From contig NZ_JAAOIX010000006.1 of assembly GCF_011440395.1 (NCBI RefSeq), positions 235,110-299,109 of the forward strand: DNA of 64,000 nucleotides, written 5' to 3'. Source of the DNA: Pseudomaricurvus alcaniphilus. GTDB taxonomy: Bacteria > Pseudomonadota > Gammaproteobacteria > Pseudomonadales > Cellvibrionaceae. Every line of letters starts with the position of its first letter. Within the stretch, counting starts at the first letter, position 1. Positions 18,617 through 27,718 of this stretch are shown piece by piece. Under the pieces are notes generated by a model. It made no database searches. It saw nothing but the letters and a program-made list of their open reading frames with translations, and had not been told where the DNA came from. A program made the translations under genes and the position numbers.

Positions 18617-19642
18617 ATGCAAGCTGCACAGTATATTGGCAATAAAAGTTTCCAGATCGTTGAAGGTAAAAGCATTGCGCCCGCCGCCGGGGAAGTGCGC
18701 CTGAGAGTGAGTTTCGTCGGCATTTGCGGAACTGACATGCATATCTACCACGGCGTGATGGACCAGCGGGTAAAGATGCCGCAGACCATCGGCCACGAAA
18801 TGTCCGGTGTGATCGAAGAGGTGGGTGAGGGTGTCACTGACTATAAGGTGGGTGACCGGGTAGTGGTGCGGCCGCTGGATTACTGTGGCGACTGCCCGGC
18901 CTGCAACGCCGGCCACAGCCATGTGTGTCACAACCTGAAGTTTATGGGCATCGACTCCCCCGGTGCCTTCCAGAATTCCTGGACGGTGAAGGCGCGCACC
19001 CTGCACCGGCTGCCGGACAATGTCAGCCTCAAGGAAGGCGCCCTGATCGAGCCACTGTCGGTGGCCTGCCACGATATTTCCCGCTCGCGCTTGCAAGCCG
19101 GTGAGAAGGCAGTGGTTATTGGCGGCGGTCCCATCGGCCAGCTGGTGGCACTGGTGGCGAAGAGTGTGGGCGCCGAGGTAATGTTGTCGGAGGTAAATGC
19201 CACACGGCGGGAATTTGCCAGCAAAAATGGCGTGCTGGCGGTTAATCCGCTGGAGCAGGACATTGAGGCCAGCGTCAAGGAGTGGACGGGCGGCAAGGGC
19301 GCCGACGTAGTGTTCGAGGTGTCCGGAGTGCAGGCCGCTATCGATGCTATGACCAAAATTGCCGCGGTGCGCGGGCGCATCTGCATGGTGGCGATTCACT
19401 CCACCAAACCGGCGGTGGATCTGTTCCAGTTTTTCTGGAAGGAGCTGGAGCTACTGGGCGCGCGGGTCTATGAAAGCGCCGACTTTGATATGGCCATCGA
19501 CCTGGTCGCCAGTGGCAAGATCGATCTGCAAGCGTTTATCAGCTCCATCTCACCGCTGAGTGATATCGGTGGTGCCTTCGCCAGTATGGATAACAATCCG
19601 GCTGGTATGAAGGCGCTGGTCTCCTGCAATCTTGAGCAATAA
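18617..19642 (+). CDS. zinc alcohol dehydrogenase, probable 2-keto-3-deoxy-L-galactonate 5-dehydrogenase
   Basis: The 341-residue protein is a medium-chain zinc dehydrogenase. GICGTDMHIYHG holds the catalytic-zinc Cys, GHEMSGVIEEVGEG the zinc His/Glu, and a CGDCPACNAGHSHVC block the four structural-zinc cysteines. VVIGGGPIGQ is the nucleotide-binding turn. Placed between a cycloisomerase and a KduD-like reductase, it fits the NAD-dependent oxidation of L-KDGal to 2,5-diketo-3-deoxy-L-galactonate described for the AHG route of Pseudoalteromonas atlantica. GAGAGG precedes the ATG at 18617, 13 bp after the upstream gene. Without the neighbours it would only be called a sorbitol/threonine dehydrogenase-like protein. 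Confidence 0.8.
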   Translation: MQAAQYIGNKSFQIVEGKSIAPAAGEVRLRVSFVGICGTDMHIYHGVMDQRVKMPQTIGHEMSGVIEEVGEGVTDYKVGDRVVVRPLDYCGDCPACNAGHSHVCHNLKFMGIDSPGAFQNSWTVKARTLHRLPDNVSLKEGALIEPLSVACHDISRSRLQAGEKAVVIGGGPIGQLVALVAKSVGAEVMLSEVNATRREFASKNGVLAVNPLEQDIEASVKEWTGGKGADVVFEVSGVQAAIDAMTKIAAVRGRICMVAIHSTKPAVDLFQFFWKELELLGARVYESADFDMAIDLVASGKIDLQAFISSISPLSDIGGAFASMDNNPAGMKALVSCNLEQ

Positions 19643-19654
19643 AGGGTAATGACT

Positions 19655-20419
19655 ATGTTGGAACAATTCAGTCTGGCGGGGAAAACCGCACTGGTCACCG
19701 GCTGCAGCCGCGGCATCGGCAAAGCCATGGCCGAAGCCCTGGCCGAGGCAGGGGCCGACGTGATTGGCGTCTCCGCCAGTTTGCCAAGTGCGGGCTCCGC
19801 GGTTGAGCAAGCGGTGTTGGCCACCGGCCGCAAGTTTTCCGCCTACCAGTGCGACTTTTCCAGTCGCGATAGTGTGTACGCATTTATCGAGCAGGTTAAA
19901 CAGGATCACCCGGTGATCGATATCCTGGTCAACAATGCCGGTACCATTTTACGCGCGCCAGCGGTGGAACACAGCGACGAATACTGGGACAAGGTGATCG
20001 ACGTCAACCTCAACTCCCAGTTTATCCTCAGCCGCGAGATCGGCAAGGAGATGGTGGCCCGGGGCAGTGGCAAGATTATTTTTACCGCCTCGCTGCTGAC
20101 TTACCAGGGTGGGGTTACGGTACCCGGCTATGCCGCCAGCAAGGGTGCACTGGGGCAACTGGTGATGGCGTTGTCGAACGAGTGGGCGGGCAAGGGCGTT
20201 AATGTCAACGCGATTGCGCCGGGCTATATCGCCACTGACAACACCGAGGCCTTGCGTAACGACGAGGCTCGCGCGAGTTCCATTCTCGCGCGCATTCCCC
20301 AGGGGCGCTGGGGCACGCCGGAGGACTTCAAGGGGCCGGTGGTGTTCCTGGCGTCCAGGGCCTCCGACTATATGAACGGCAGCACCGTGCTGGTCGACGG
20401 CGGCTGGATGGGGAGATAG
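19655..20419 (+). CDS. kduD: KduD-like short-chain dehydrogenase
   Basis: The 254-residue SDR has the TGCSRGIG cofactor turn, the NNAG motif, the catalytic Ser in [11 protein letters not shown] and the YAASK Tyr/Lys pair. The [22 protein letters not shown] C-terminal block is closely KduD-like. KduD interconverts 2,5-diketo-3-deoxygluconate and 2-keto-3-deoxy-D-gluconate. Here it would reduce the diketo intermediate made by the preceding dehydrogenase to D-KDG, ready for a KDG kinase that is not in the window. The start at 19655 sits eight bases after AAAGGG; the in-frame ATG at 19649 is too close. The next gene starts two bases after its stop codon. Confidence 0.85.
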   Translation: MLEQFSLAGKTALVTGCSRGIGKAMAEALAEAGADVIGVSASLPSAGSAVEQAVLATGRKFSAYQCDFSSRDSVYAFIEQVKQDHPVIDILVNNAGTILRAPAVEHSDEYWDKVIDVNLNSQFILSREIGKEMVARGSGKIIFTASLLTYQGGVTVPGYAASKGALGQLVMALSNEWAGKGVNVNAIAPGYIATDNTEALRNDEARASSILARIPQGRWGTPEDFKGPVVFLASRASDYMNGSTVLVDGGWMGR

Positions 20420-20421
20420 GC

Positions 20422-21870
20422 ATGACCACTTACAACAACGTCAATTTTATTAACGGCGAATACATTGCCTCGGCGGCGCCGGGCACAATCTCCGTATACA
20501 GCCCCAGCACCGGCGAGGTGGTGGGGGAGATTCCGGAGGGCTGCGCTGAAGACGCACAGCGAGCGCTGGAGGTTGCCCAGGCGGCACAGAAAGGCTGGGC
20601 CAAACTGACGGCACGCACCCGACAGGGCCTGCTGCGCCAGTTCGCCGCGGCCATTCGCGCCGAAACCGAAAAGCTGGCGACGCTGCTGGTACAGGAGCAG
20701 GGCAAGCTGATCGATGTGGCGCGGGGTGAAGTCAATGCCACCGCTACGTTTATCGAGTACGCCTGCGACAATGCCCTGACCATGGAGGGCGACATCCTGC
20801 CATCCGATAATGCCGGCGAAAAGATTTACATCCACAAGGTACCGCGCGGCGTGGTAGTGGCCATCACAGCCTGGAACTTTCCCCTGGCCCTGGCCGGTCG
20901 CAAGATCGGTCCGGCCCTGATTACCGGCAATACCATTGTGATCAAGCCGACCCAGGAAACACCCTTGACCACTATGGAGCTGGGCCGTATCGCCAACCAG
21001 GTGGGCATTCCTCCCGGCGTGCTCAATATTGTCAACGGCACCGGCCAGGTGGTGGGGCAACACCTGTGCGAGAGCCCTATCACCCGTTTGATCACCATGA
21101 CCGGCAGCACCCGCGCCGGCCAGATCATCTACAACACCAGCGCCAAACACCTGACCCCGGTCATGCTGGAGCTGGGCGGCAAGGCGCCGCTGATTGTGAT
21201 GGATGACGCCGATATCGACCTGGCGGTGGAGCAGGCCCTGTGGGCACGCTTTTCCAACTGCGGCCAGGTCTGTACCTGTGCCGAGCGTTTGTACGTGCAC
21301 GACTCGGTGTACGACGTGTTCGTGGAAAAATTTGTCGCCAAGGTCAAGGCGCTCAAGGTTGGCGACCCCATGGACCCGGCAACCCAGATGGGCCCGAAGG
21401 TGAACCAGCAGGAGATCCGGAATATCGACAAGCTGGTGCAACAGGGCGTGGCCGAAGGTGCAAAACTGGTGTGTGGCGGTCGCCCCGCTGCAGTGCCGGG
21501 CTTCGAGGGTGGCAATTGGTACGAGCCCACAGTGCTGGTGGATGTCAAACAGGACAACGTGCTGGTGCACGAAGAAACCTTTGGGCCGGTGTTGCCTATC
21601 GTCCGCATTAACAGCATGGATGAGGCCATTGCCTATACCAACGACAGCGAATACGGCTTGTCCGCCTATTTGTTCACCAACAACCTGCGCAATGTAGAGC
21701 GTGCTATCGATGAGATGGAAGTGGGTGAGGTGTATGTCAACCGCGGCCTGGGCGAGCAGCACCAGGGTTTTCACAATGGCTGGAAAATGAGCGGTGCCGG
21801 CGGTGAAGATGGCAAGTACGGGTTGGAACAGTACCTGGAGAAGAAGACCGTCTACCTGGGGGCAAATTGA
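20422..21870 (+). CDS. aldehyde dehydrogenase, probable 3,6-anhydro-L-galactose dehydrogenase
   Basis: The 482-residue protein resembles lactaldehyde dehydrogenase Ald[11 protein letters not shown] and the PTQETPLTT block form the cofactor site, MLELGGKAP carries the catalytic Glu, and Cys284 in [14 protein letters not shown] is the nucleophile, with the AldA-type CTCAER continuation. AHG dehydrogenases that oxidise 3,6-anhydro-L-galactose to its acid, the first step of L-AHG use, are of this type, and the other three pathway genes lie directly upstream. It is last in the operon, followed by a terminator. A diverged, broken copy of an AldA-like gene lies at 39151-39285. Confidence 0.8.
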   Translation: MTTYNNVNFINGEYIASAAPGTISVYSPSTGEVVGEIPEGCAEDAQRALEVAQAAQKGWAKLTARTRQGLLRQFAAAIRAETEKLATLLVQEQGKLIDVARGEVNATATFIEYACDNALTMEGDILPSDNAGEKIYIHKVPRGVVVAITAWNFPLALAGRKIGPALITGNTIVIKPTQETPLTTMELGRIANQVGIPPGVLNIVNGTGQVVGQHLCESPITRLITMTGSTRAGQIIYNTSAKHLTPVMLELGGKAPLIVMDDADIDLAVEQALWARFSNCGQVCTCAERLYVHDSVYDVFVEKFVAKVKALKVGDPMDPATQMGPKVNQQEIRNIDKLVQQGVAEGAKLVCGGRPAAVPGFEGGNWYEPTVLVDVKQDNVLVHEETFGPVLPIVRINSMDEAIAYTNDSEYGLSAYLFTNNLRNVERAIDEMEVGEVYVNRGLGEQHQGFHNGWKMSGAGGEDGKYGLEQYLEKKTVYLGAN

Positions 21871-21896
21871 CCGCAGGCCCGGACAACAGACAAATT

Positions 21897-21922
21897 AAAG
21901 CCCGGCTGGCCCGGGCTTTTTT
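21897..21922 (+). terminator. intrinsic terminator of the AHG operon
   Basis: An AAGCCCGG/CCGGGCTT stem with a five-base loop (CTGGC) is followed by a T-run. It lies between the convergent aldehyde dehydrogenase and GntR genes and could work in both directions. Confidence 0.85.
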
Positions 21923-21986
21923 GCGGTTTGATTTTTTCAGCGCGGCTGATTGCGCTGTTTTTGCCAACGCTGGCGCACGGCCAGGG

Positions 21987-22595
21987 CTAGCGAATATTGG
22001 CTTTCAGGGCCGCAGTGGCTTCGCGGGTGTTGTCGTTGCGCAGTGCCTCGGCAATGGCCCGATGCTCGTTGACGCACTCCGCCGATTGGCGAATACGCTG
22101 GTAGTTGAGGCGCATGCGCATAACGATGGGGTGCCAGAGGTTGACCAGTTCATCGCCGCCGGCCTTGAACACCAGGTAGCGGTGGAAGTCGATATCGGCC
22201 TTGGTGACTTCGGTAAAATCGCCGTCGTCGAAGGCGTCTTGCAGGCGCTGCAGGATGTCGTCAAGGGCAGCAAAATCCTCGTCAGTGAGTTTGCCTTTGA
22301 GGTTTTTGATGGCAAAGAACTCGATCTTGCGACGAATATCGATCATCAGTTCTTGCAGTTCCGGGTCCAGCACACTGTTGACCGAGGCGCCGACATTGCT
22401 TTTGCTGACCAGCAACCCCTCCTTGGTCAGTTGCAGCAGCACGTCGCGGATGGGACCGCGCGACACTCCGAAACGCGAGGCCAGTGCCTGCTCGTTGAGT
22501 TTCTCGTTGGGGGCCAGGTCGCCGGCAATGATGTCGGAGCGGATCTGGTCGGCGATTTGTTCCCTGACCGGGATGATTTTGTTGGCTGTACGCAT
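21987..22595 (-). CDS. GntR family transcriptional regulator, FCD type
   Basis: The 202-residue protein has an N-terminal winged helix (about 8-75; ALASRFGVSRGPIRDVL is the recognition region) and a C-terminal all-helical FCD domain, with the conserved D..FH segment and the helix with R-L-N-Y. FCD regulators bind small acids, often sugar acids, through a metal in this domain and leave their operators when loaded. It lies between the AHG operon and dgoK, so a ligand such as AHGA, KDGal or galactonate is likely. The divergent region upstream contains near-consensus copies of the ATTGTTAACAAT palindrome, consistent with self-control and with control of the wider locus. Confidence 0.85.
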   Translation of the reverse strand: MRTANKIIPVREQIADQIRSDIIAGDLAPNEKLNEQALASRFGVSRGPIRDVLLQLTKEGLLVSKSNVGASVNSVLDPELQELMIDIRRKIEFFAIKNLKGKLTDEDFAALDDILQRLQDAFDDGDFTEVTKADIDFHRYLVFKAGGDELVNLWHPIVMRMRLNYQRIRQSAECVNEHRAIAEALRNDNTREATAALKANIR

Positions 22596-22655
22596 AGTCT
22601 TCTACGCTTGCTTGGTGAAAGTTGGATGGGATCTGCTGTTAAACAGAATAAATTA

Positions 22656-22675
22656 ATTGTCAACATTGGACAATA
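22656..22675. promoter_or_regulatory. operator-like sites between gntR and dgoK
   Basis: ATTGTCAACATT (22656-22667) matches the ATTGTTAACAAT palindrome at ten of twelve positions. It overlaps a wider perfect inverted repeat, TTGTC-7 bp-GACAA (22657-22673). The sites lie between the two divergent genes and could control both. Confidence 0.5.
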
Positions 22676-22731
22676 AGGCGGAGTTAAGTTCCGCGCCTTT
22701 TACAAAAATATAGTAAAAAACAGGAGTTTTT

Positions 22732-23658
22732 ATGTCAGCAACACTCGCCATGTCTTCTATCCTTGCGGTCGACTGGGGCACCAGCAGTTTTCGCCTGATG
22801 CATATTGGCCCGGGAGGAGAACTGCTGGGTATTCTCAACGCCGATAAAGGAGTTTCCCGGCTGACCCCCGCTGAAATGGAACCGTTTCTGCAGCAGCAGA
22901 TTACCACAATGGGCCCGGATGTGTCCGGCTTGCCGGTTATCCTCTGCGGCATGGTCGGCTCGGCGATTGGCTGGCGGGAAGCGCCCTATGTGGACTGCCC
23001 GGTGGATCCGGCCCGGCTCGCCAGCAACCTGTTGCGGGTGCCGTCCGAGCGTTTGCAGGCCTGTATAGTACCCGGCCTCAGGACCTTATCTGAGCTCGGC
23101 CAGCCGGATGTGATGCGCGGTGAGGAAACCCAGGTGGTGGGTTGGCTGGCGGGTGCCAGTGCCGCGCAAAAAGCCAGCGCCGTTTTGTGCCTGCCGGGCA
23201 CTCACTCCAAGTGGGTGCGTATCGAAAACGGCGAGGTGCGCAATTTCAACACGGCGCTTACCGGCGAGCTCTACGCGGTGCTGCAACAGCACAGCATTCT
23301 CGCTCGCGGGGAGCAGCAGGAGGACCCCGCGGCCTTTGCTGCCGGCCTCGCCGCCAGTGCCGCGTCGCCGTCGCTGTTGCATCTGTTGTTCAGCACCCGC
23401 AGCCGCATGCTGGCGGGTCTGCACCCGGTCAGCGCCTGTGCCTCTTACCTGTCCGGTTTGTTGATCGGTGCCGAAGTCGGCGCTGCCCTGGCCCAGGCCC
23501 AAACGCTGGAAGAAGTGCACCTGATTGGCGGCAAGGGCCTGCTGCAGCGCTATGAGGCGGCGCTGGCCCACTACCAGGTGCGCGCCATCAGTCACGAGGG
23601 GGATGCCTGTTCGGCCCGGGGGTTGTGGCAGTTGTATCGGGCCAGTCAAGCGGCCTAG
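22732..23658 (+). CDS. dgoK: 2-dehydro-3-deoxygalactonokinase
   Basis: The 308-residue protein is a DgoK-type sugar-acid kinase of the ASKHA fold. AVDWGTSSFRLM is the phosphate-binding loop, the LCGMVGS block and VMRGEETQVVGWL follow, and CLPGTHSKWV is the second phosphate motif. It phosphorylates 2-keto-3-deoxy-D-galactonate, which an aldolase (DgoA, not in the window) splits to pyruvate and glyceraldehyde 3-phosphate. AGGAG lies seven bases before the ATG. It is divergent from the GntR gene and convergent with the SMP-30 gene, with which its stop codon overlaps. Confidence 0.9.
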   Translation: MSATLAMSSILAVDWGTSSFRLMHIGPGGELLGILNADKGVSRLTPAEMEPFLQQQITTMGPDVSGLPVILCGMVGSAIGWREAPYVDCPVDPARLASNLLRVPSERLQACIVPGLRTLSELGQPDVMRGEETQVVGWLAGASAAQKASAVLCLPGTHSKWVRIENGEVRNFNTALTGELYAVLQQHSILARGEQQEDPAAFAAGLAASAASPSLLHLLFSTRSRMLAGLHPVSACASYLSGLLIGAEVGAALAQAQTLEEVHLIGGKGLLQRYEAALAHYQVRAISHEGDACSARGLWQLYRASQAA

Positions 23659-24557
23659 GGCAGCCGGTCGATAAAGCGGTTCTCCGCCAGGCCCCGTGCC
23701 GAGGTCTGGTAGATAAAGACATCGCCCGCTTGCGGCTGGGCTGCCAGTTCCGCTGCGCTGAGACCAAAGTTGGCGCTGGTGACGAACAGCCAGCTGAAGT
23801 CCTCGCCGCCGAAAGTGAGGCAGGTGACTTGCTTCACCGGCAGCTGGATCACCGTGTCGATAACGCCACTAGGGCTGTAGCGGATGACCTTGCCGTTACC
23901 CCACTGGGCGTTCCAGAGATAGCCGTCGGCGTCGACGATGGAGCCATCCGGATGGATGCCGGCGTCGGTGCGGGCCAGCACTGTGCGGTTGGCAAGGGTG
24001 CCGTTTTGCCCATAGAAATCGAAGCGCTCGATCTGGTTGCTGGGCGAGTCGGCGAAGTACATGGTGCGGCCGTCGGGGGACCAGCAGAGGCTGTTGGAGA
24101 TACGGATGCCGCCGAGGTGTTCGCTGATGCTGCCGTCGTGATCAAAGCGGTACAGCTTGCCCTGCCTGGCGGGGTCGTCGCTGCTGTTGCCTTGGTTGTC
24201 GATCAGGGAGCCGACCCAGAAGCGCCCCTGGCGGTCGACCCGGCCGTCGTTAAGGCGCAGGCCCTCGGGGTCGGGCAGGCGGTAGAGCCAGTGCAGCTCG
24301 CGGCTGTCGGGGTGGAAGCGGGCAATGCCGCTCTGGAAGGCGCAGAGTAACCAATCGCTGTGTTCGATAAAGCCGAACGAGCAGAGGTTCTCCGGGGTGG
24401 GTATGCGTTCGATGTGGTCGTCGGCCGGGCGGTAGCGCAACAATTGGTTGCCCGGCATATCGGTCCAGTAGAGTCGCTGTTCGCTTTCGTTCCAAAGTAT
24501 GCATTCGCCCAGGCCATTGGCGACGGGCAGGGTTTTAAGCAAATTACAGGTGATCAT
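23655..24557 (-). CDS. SMP-30/gluconolactonase family sugar lactonase
   Basis: The 300-residue protein is a six-bladed beta-propeller of the SMP-30 family. The metal ligands are visible: the GLGECILWNE glutamate near residue 18, RISNSLCWSPDGRTMYFADS with the Asn and Asp, and GSIVDADGYLWNAQW. Such enzymes hydrolyse aldonolactones; next to dgoK, galactono-lactone is the likely substrate, linking a galactose dehydrogenase to a galactonate dehydratase. The gene converges on dgoK and the two stop codons overlap in a single CTAG. Its upstream region faces the TonB receptor gene and contains a perfect palindrome operator. Confidence 0.85.
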   Translation of the reverse strand: MITCNLLKTLPVANGLGECILWNESEQRLYWTDMPGNQLLRYRPADDHIERIPTPENLCSFGFIEHSDWLLCAFQSGIARFHPDSRELHWLYRLPDPEGLRLNDGRVDRQGRFWVGSLIDNQGNSSDDPARQGKLYRFDHDGSISEHLGGIRISNSLCWSPDGRTMYFADSPSNQIERFDFYGQNGTLANRTVLARTDAGIHPDGSIVDADGYLWNAQWGNGKVIRYSPSGVIDTVIQLPVKQVTCLTFGGEDFSWLFVTSANFGLSAAELAAQPQAGDVFIYQTSARGLAENRFIDRLP

Positions 24558-24623
24558 AGGGTTGGCCCTGTGGTGGTTCCCATAGATGGGAGTGAAAGAT
24601 AGGTTGAATAAAATTTTATGTAA

Positions 24624-24635
24624 ATTGTTAACAAT
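24624..24635. promoter_or_regulatory. ATTGTTAACAAT palindrome before lactonase and TonB receptor
   Basis: A perfect copy lies between the divergent SMP-30 and TonB receptor genes. Just to the right is TTGACA (24642-24647) and, 17 bp further, GATTAT (24665-24670), a plausible sigma-70 promoter for the receptor. Confidence 0.65.
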
Positions 24636-24864
24636 TGTCTATTGACAAATTACATGTTTGAGTGGATTATGAGCATCAGCTAGCGGATATCAATACACGC
24701 AGTTGTGTATCCGATGCAAACCAGCCAGTAGGTGTCAATCTGGCAAGGTTAGAGAAACCAGCCAGTGGCTTAGGTTTCCAGGTTATAAAAAATAAGCCCT
24801 TATAAAGGGAAAGAATTCCAGAGCATCACGTTAAATAACAAGTCAAGGTGTGGGAGTAAAAGCA

Positions 24865-27645
24865 ATGTCCAGTTTTTCAAACAATTTTAAACTCAGCGCA
24901 TTATCGGCAGCGATTATCGCGGCGTCCAGCGCCTCATTTTGCGCTCAGGCTGCGGATGGCAAGAGTGCCGCCGTGCTGGAGGAAGTCGTGGTCAGTGGTA
25001 TCCGCCGCTCCCTGACCAACGCCATGGATATCAAGCGCGACTCCTACGGAGTGGTGGATGCCATTTCCGCTGAAGATATCGGCAAGTTCCCCGATACCAA
25101 CCTGGCGGAATCGCTGCAGCGCATTACTGGCGTGTCCATTGATCGCTCCAATAATGAGGGCAACCAGGTCACCGTGCGTGGTTTTGGCCCCAGTTTTAAC
25201 CTGGTCACGCTGAACAATCGGCAGATGCCGAATTCTTCCGCCCTGCAGTCCGCGGGTATTTCCCGCAGTTTCAACTTCCGTGAGATTGCCGCGGAAACGG
25301 TTTCCGGGGTTGAGGTTTATAAAACCGGTAAAGCCAATATCAGTTCCGGTGGCCTGGGTGCAACGATAAACATCAAGACGGCCAAGCCGTTTGATTTTGA
25401 CGAGTTTACCGCCCAGGGCAGTGTCAAGGCGGTTATGGATACCAGCGTTGATAAAGGCGATGACGTGACCCCGGAAATTTCCGGTATGGTCAGCAATACC
25501 TTTGCCGACGGCAAAGTGGGCGTGCTGGCCTCGTTCTCCCACGCCGAACGTGATTACCATGTGGACCGTATCGGCACCTCGGGTAACTGGGGGCGTGGCT
25601 ATCCAGGCCAGGCCAACCCCGATACCAGTGCCATAGATACCTCACGCAACCCGACCCTGGCGACCTGGCGGATACCCACGGTGGATGTCGACCTGGCCGA
25701 CTATCAGCGCGAGCGCCAGAACGGCCAGCTGGTGTTGCAGTTTGCCCCCACGGACAAGCTCACCGCGACCCTGGACTATACCGCGTCCCGGCTCGAAGAG
25801 CGCGGTGCCATGAACCGCATGAGCTTCTGGTTCGATAACGTTGAAAGCGGTGCGGCCGATGTCAACGGCACCATTATCAATCCCTCGCGGACTAATGACG
25901 AGTTGAACTTCTGGGCCTGGGAATACGGCTTTGAAACAGAAAATGATTCTTTTGGTTTGAATCTCGAGTGGCAAGCGACGGATAACTTGAGCTTTACCCT
26001 CGACGCCCATGACTCTACCTCCCACGCCAACCCGGGAGCGCTGCCCGCGGAGCGGTTAGCCAACCTGAAAAACCCTTTTGGTAGCGCGGCACCAGTCACT
26101 ATCGCGGCGGATTTTTCCGGCAATACCCCCTCCGTCTCCTACGATGATTCCGCCTTGCCCGGTGGTGCTTATGATCCGGCCAATATCGAGGCGGATTTGT
26201 ACCAGCAGCGTGGCTATGAGATCGAAAATAATATCCAGCAGATCCAGCTGGGTGGGCGCTGGGAAAATACCGATGAAGGCGCCCTGAAGGCGATTAATTT
26301 TGGCTTCGCGCAAACCAGTTACGATGTGGATTCAACCGAGATTACCAGCGCCAACTTTGCCCTGGGCGGCGGCGCCATGGATCTTTCCGACCTCGACCTG
26401 AGTTTTGTTGCGGGTGATATCGGGTTTGAGTTTATTCCCCAGTTCAGTGCCTTGCAGTTTATTGATCTCGCTGCCAGCCAGGGGCTGCTGAATCCAATTA
26501 ACAAGCGACGCAATGGCATCAGTGAAGACACAGATTCAATCTATCTGTCGTTTGATTTTGAGACCACCTTCAATGGCATGGCCGTGAACGCTAATATTGG
26601 CTTGCGCTATGAAGAAACGGATGTCACCTCCTACTCACTGACCAATCCGGTTATCGGTTTCAATTGGATTACGCCGCTGGAGATGTCGAAAATTTTTGCC
26701 GATAGCGAAGCTGCCGATACCCTTACCGGTGCCTACGATCACTTCTTGCCCAATATGGACTTCAGCCTGGACATCCGCGAAGACCTGGTGGCTCGCGTCT
26801 CCTACAGCAAGACCATAGCGCGCAGTAATATCGGCGCGATGTTCCCGGCTACCAGCCTCAATAACCACTTTGCCACTGGCCCCTTCAGGGCATCCCAGGG
26901 CAACCCGAACCTGTTACCCTTTGAGTCGGAAAACCTGGATTTCTCGCTGGAGTGGTATTACGCCGAGGGCAGCTATGTTTCGGCCGGCTATTTCCGCAAA
27001 AAAGTGGATAATTATATCGCCACTGCCGAAGAGGAACGGATTATCGAAGGTCCCAACGGCCCGCTCACTAACCCCAGCGCCAACCCTCGCCCGGGTTGTC
27101 CGGATGGCAGCGTAGCGATACCGGTGGCGGCGTGTACTTCACAGCCCGGCGACCCGGCGATTACCTGGACGGTGAACACACCGCTAAACCTGAATGACAC
27201 CAAAGTGGACGGTTGGGAGTTCAATGTCCAGCATATGTTCGGCGAGACGGGCTTTGGTGCGATCTTCAACTACACCATGGTAAACAGTGACGATGAATTT
27301 GACATCTACAGCCTCGACAATGATTTTGCCTTGCAGGGTTTGAGTGATTCGTACAATATCATTGCCTTTTACGAGAAAGATGCTTTCCAGGCGCGCATTG
27401 CCTATAACTGGCGTGATGACTTCCTGCTCAATGGTGGCGGTGGTGGTGAGCCGACCTTTACCGAAGAGTACAACCAGCTGGATATCTCCGCCAGTTACGA
27501 CTTCAGCGATAATTTGTCGGTGTTTGTCGAAGGCATTAACGTGACTGACGAATCCACCCGTCGTCACGGCCGCTTTACCAACCAGATCAAGGACTATGAA
27601 GAGTATGGTCCGCGCTTTAACCTTGGTCTGCGCGCCAAGTTCTGA
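24865..27645 (+). CDS. TonB-dependent receptor, sugar-uptake type (1)
   Basis: The 926-residue protein has a signal peptide ending near AQAADG, a TonB box (EEVVVSG) and a plug domain with the DTNLAESLQRITGVSID and VTVRGFGPSFNLVTLNNR blocks. A long beta-barrel follows, ending in AKF with the terminal Phe used in outer-membrane assembly. Receptors of this large type import oligosaccharides in Caulobacter, Xanthomonas and marine gammaproteobacteria. The start at 24865 has GGAG upstream, whereas GTG at 24850 does not. Its neighbours (SMP-30 lactonase, halogenase-like protein, SapC) and its operator suggest import of agar-derived oligosaccharides, but its own sequence does not show the ligand. Confidence 0.9.
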   Translation: MSSFSNNFKLSALSAAIIAASSASFCAQAADGKSAAVLEEVVVSGIRRSLTNAMDIKRDSYGVVDAISAEDIGKFPDTNLAESLQRITGVSIDRSNNEGNQVTVRGFGPSFNLVTLNNRQMPNSSALQSAGISRSFNFREIAAETVSGVEVYKTGKANISSGGLGATINIKTAKPFDFDEFTAQGSVKAVMDTSVDKGDDVTPEISGMVSNTFADGKVGVLASFSHAERDYHVDRIGTSGNWGRGYPGQANPDTSAIDTSRNPTLATWRIPTVDVDLADYQRERQNGQLVLQFAPTDKLTATLDYTASRLEERGAMNRMSFWFDNVESGAADVNGTIINPSRTNDELNFWAWEYGFETENDSFGLNLEWQATDNLSFTLDAHDSTSHANPGALPAERLANLKNPFGSAAPVTIAADFSGNTPSVSYDDSALPGGAYDPANIEADLYQQRGYEIENNIQQIQLGGRWENTDEGALKAINFGFAQTSYDVDSTEITSANFALGGGAMDLSDLDLSFVAGDIGFEFIPQFSALQFIDLAASQGLLNPINKRRNGISEDTDSIYLSFDFETTFNGMAVNANIGLRYEETDVTSYSLTNPVIGFNWITPLEMSKIFADSEAADTLTGAYDHFLPNMDFSLDIREDLVARVSYSKTIARSNIGAMFPATSLNNHFATGPFRASQGNPNLLPFESENLDFSLEWYYAEGSYVSAGYFRKKVDNYIATAEEERIIEGPNGPLTNPSANPRPGCPDGSVAIPVAACTSQPGDPAITWTVNTPLNLNDTKVDGWEFNVQHMFGETGFGAIFNYTMVNSDDEFDIYSLDNDFALQGLSDSYNIIAFYEKDAFQARIAYNWRDDFLLNGGGGGEPTFTEEYNQLDISASYDFSDNLSVFVEGINVTDESTRRHGRFTNQIKDYEEYGPRFNLGLRAKF

Positions 27646-27663
27646 TAGCGTGTTAAACGCAGT

Positions 27664-27692
27664 AAAAGACCACCTGCGGGTGGTCTTTTTTT
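27664..27692 (+). terminator. intrinsic terminator after TonB receptor 1
   Basis: AAAGACCACC and GGTGGTCTTT form a ten-bp stem with a short TGCG loop and a T-run. It lies only about 27 bp before the next start codon, so expression of the downstream pair would need read-through or its own start. Confidence 0.85.
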
Positions 27693-27718
27693 AACGGATG
27701 CTTGACGAGGTGGCAGTG

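Noticed and set aside
20368..21774. Long leftward ORF (468 codons) opposite the AHG dehydrogenase gene
   Set aside because: It is exactly antisense to a well-supported aldehyde dehydrogenase, and its His/Gly/Gln-rich product lacks domain features.
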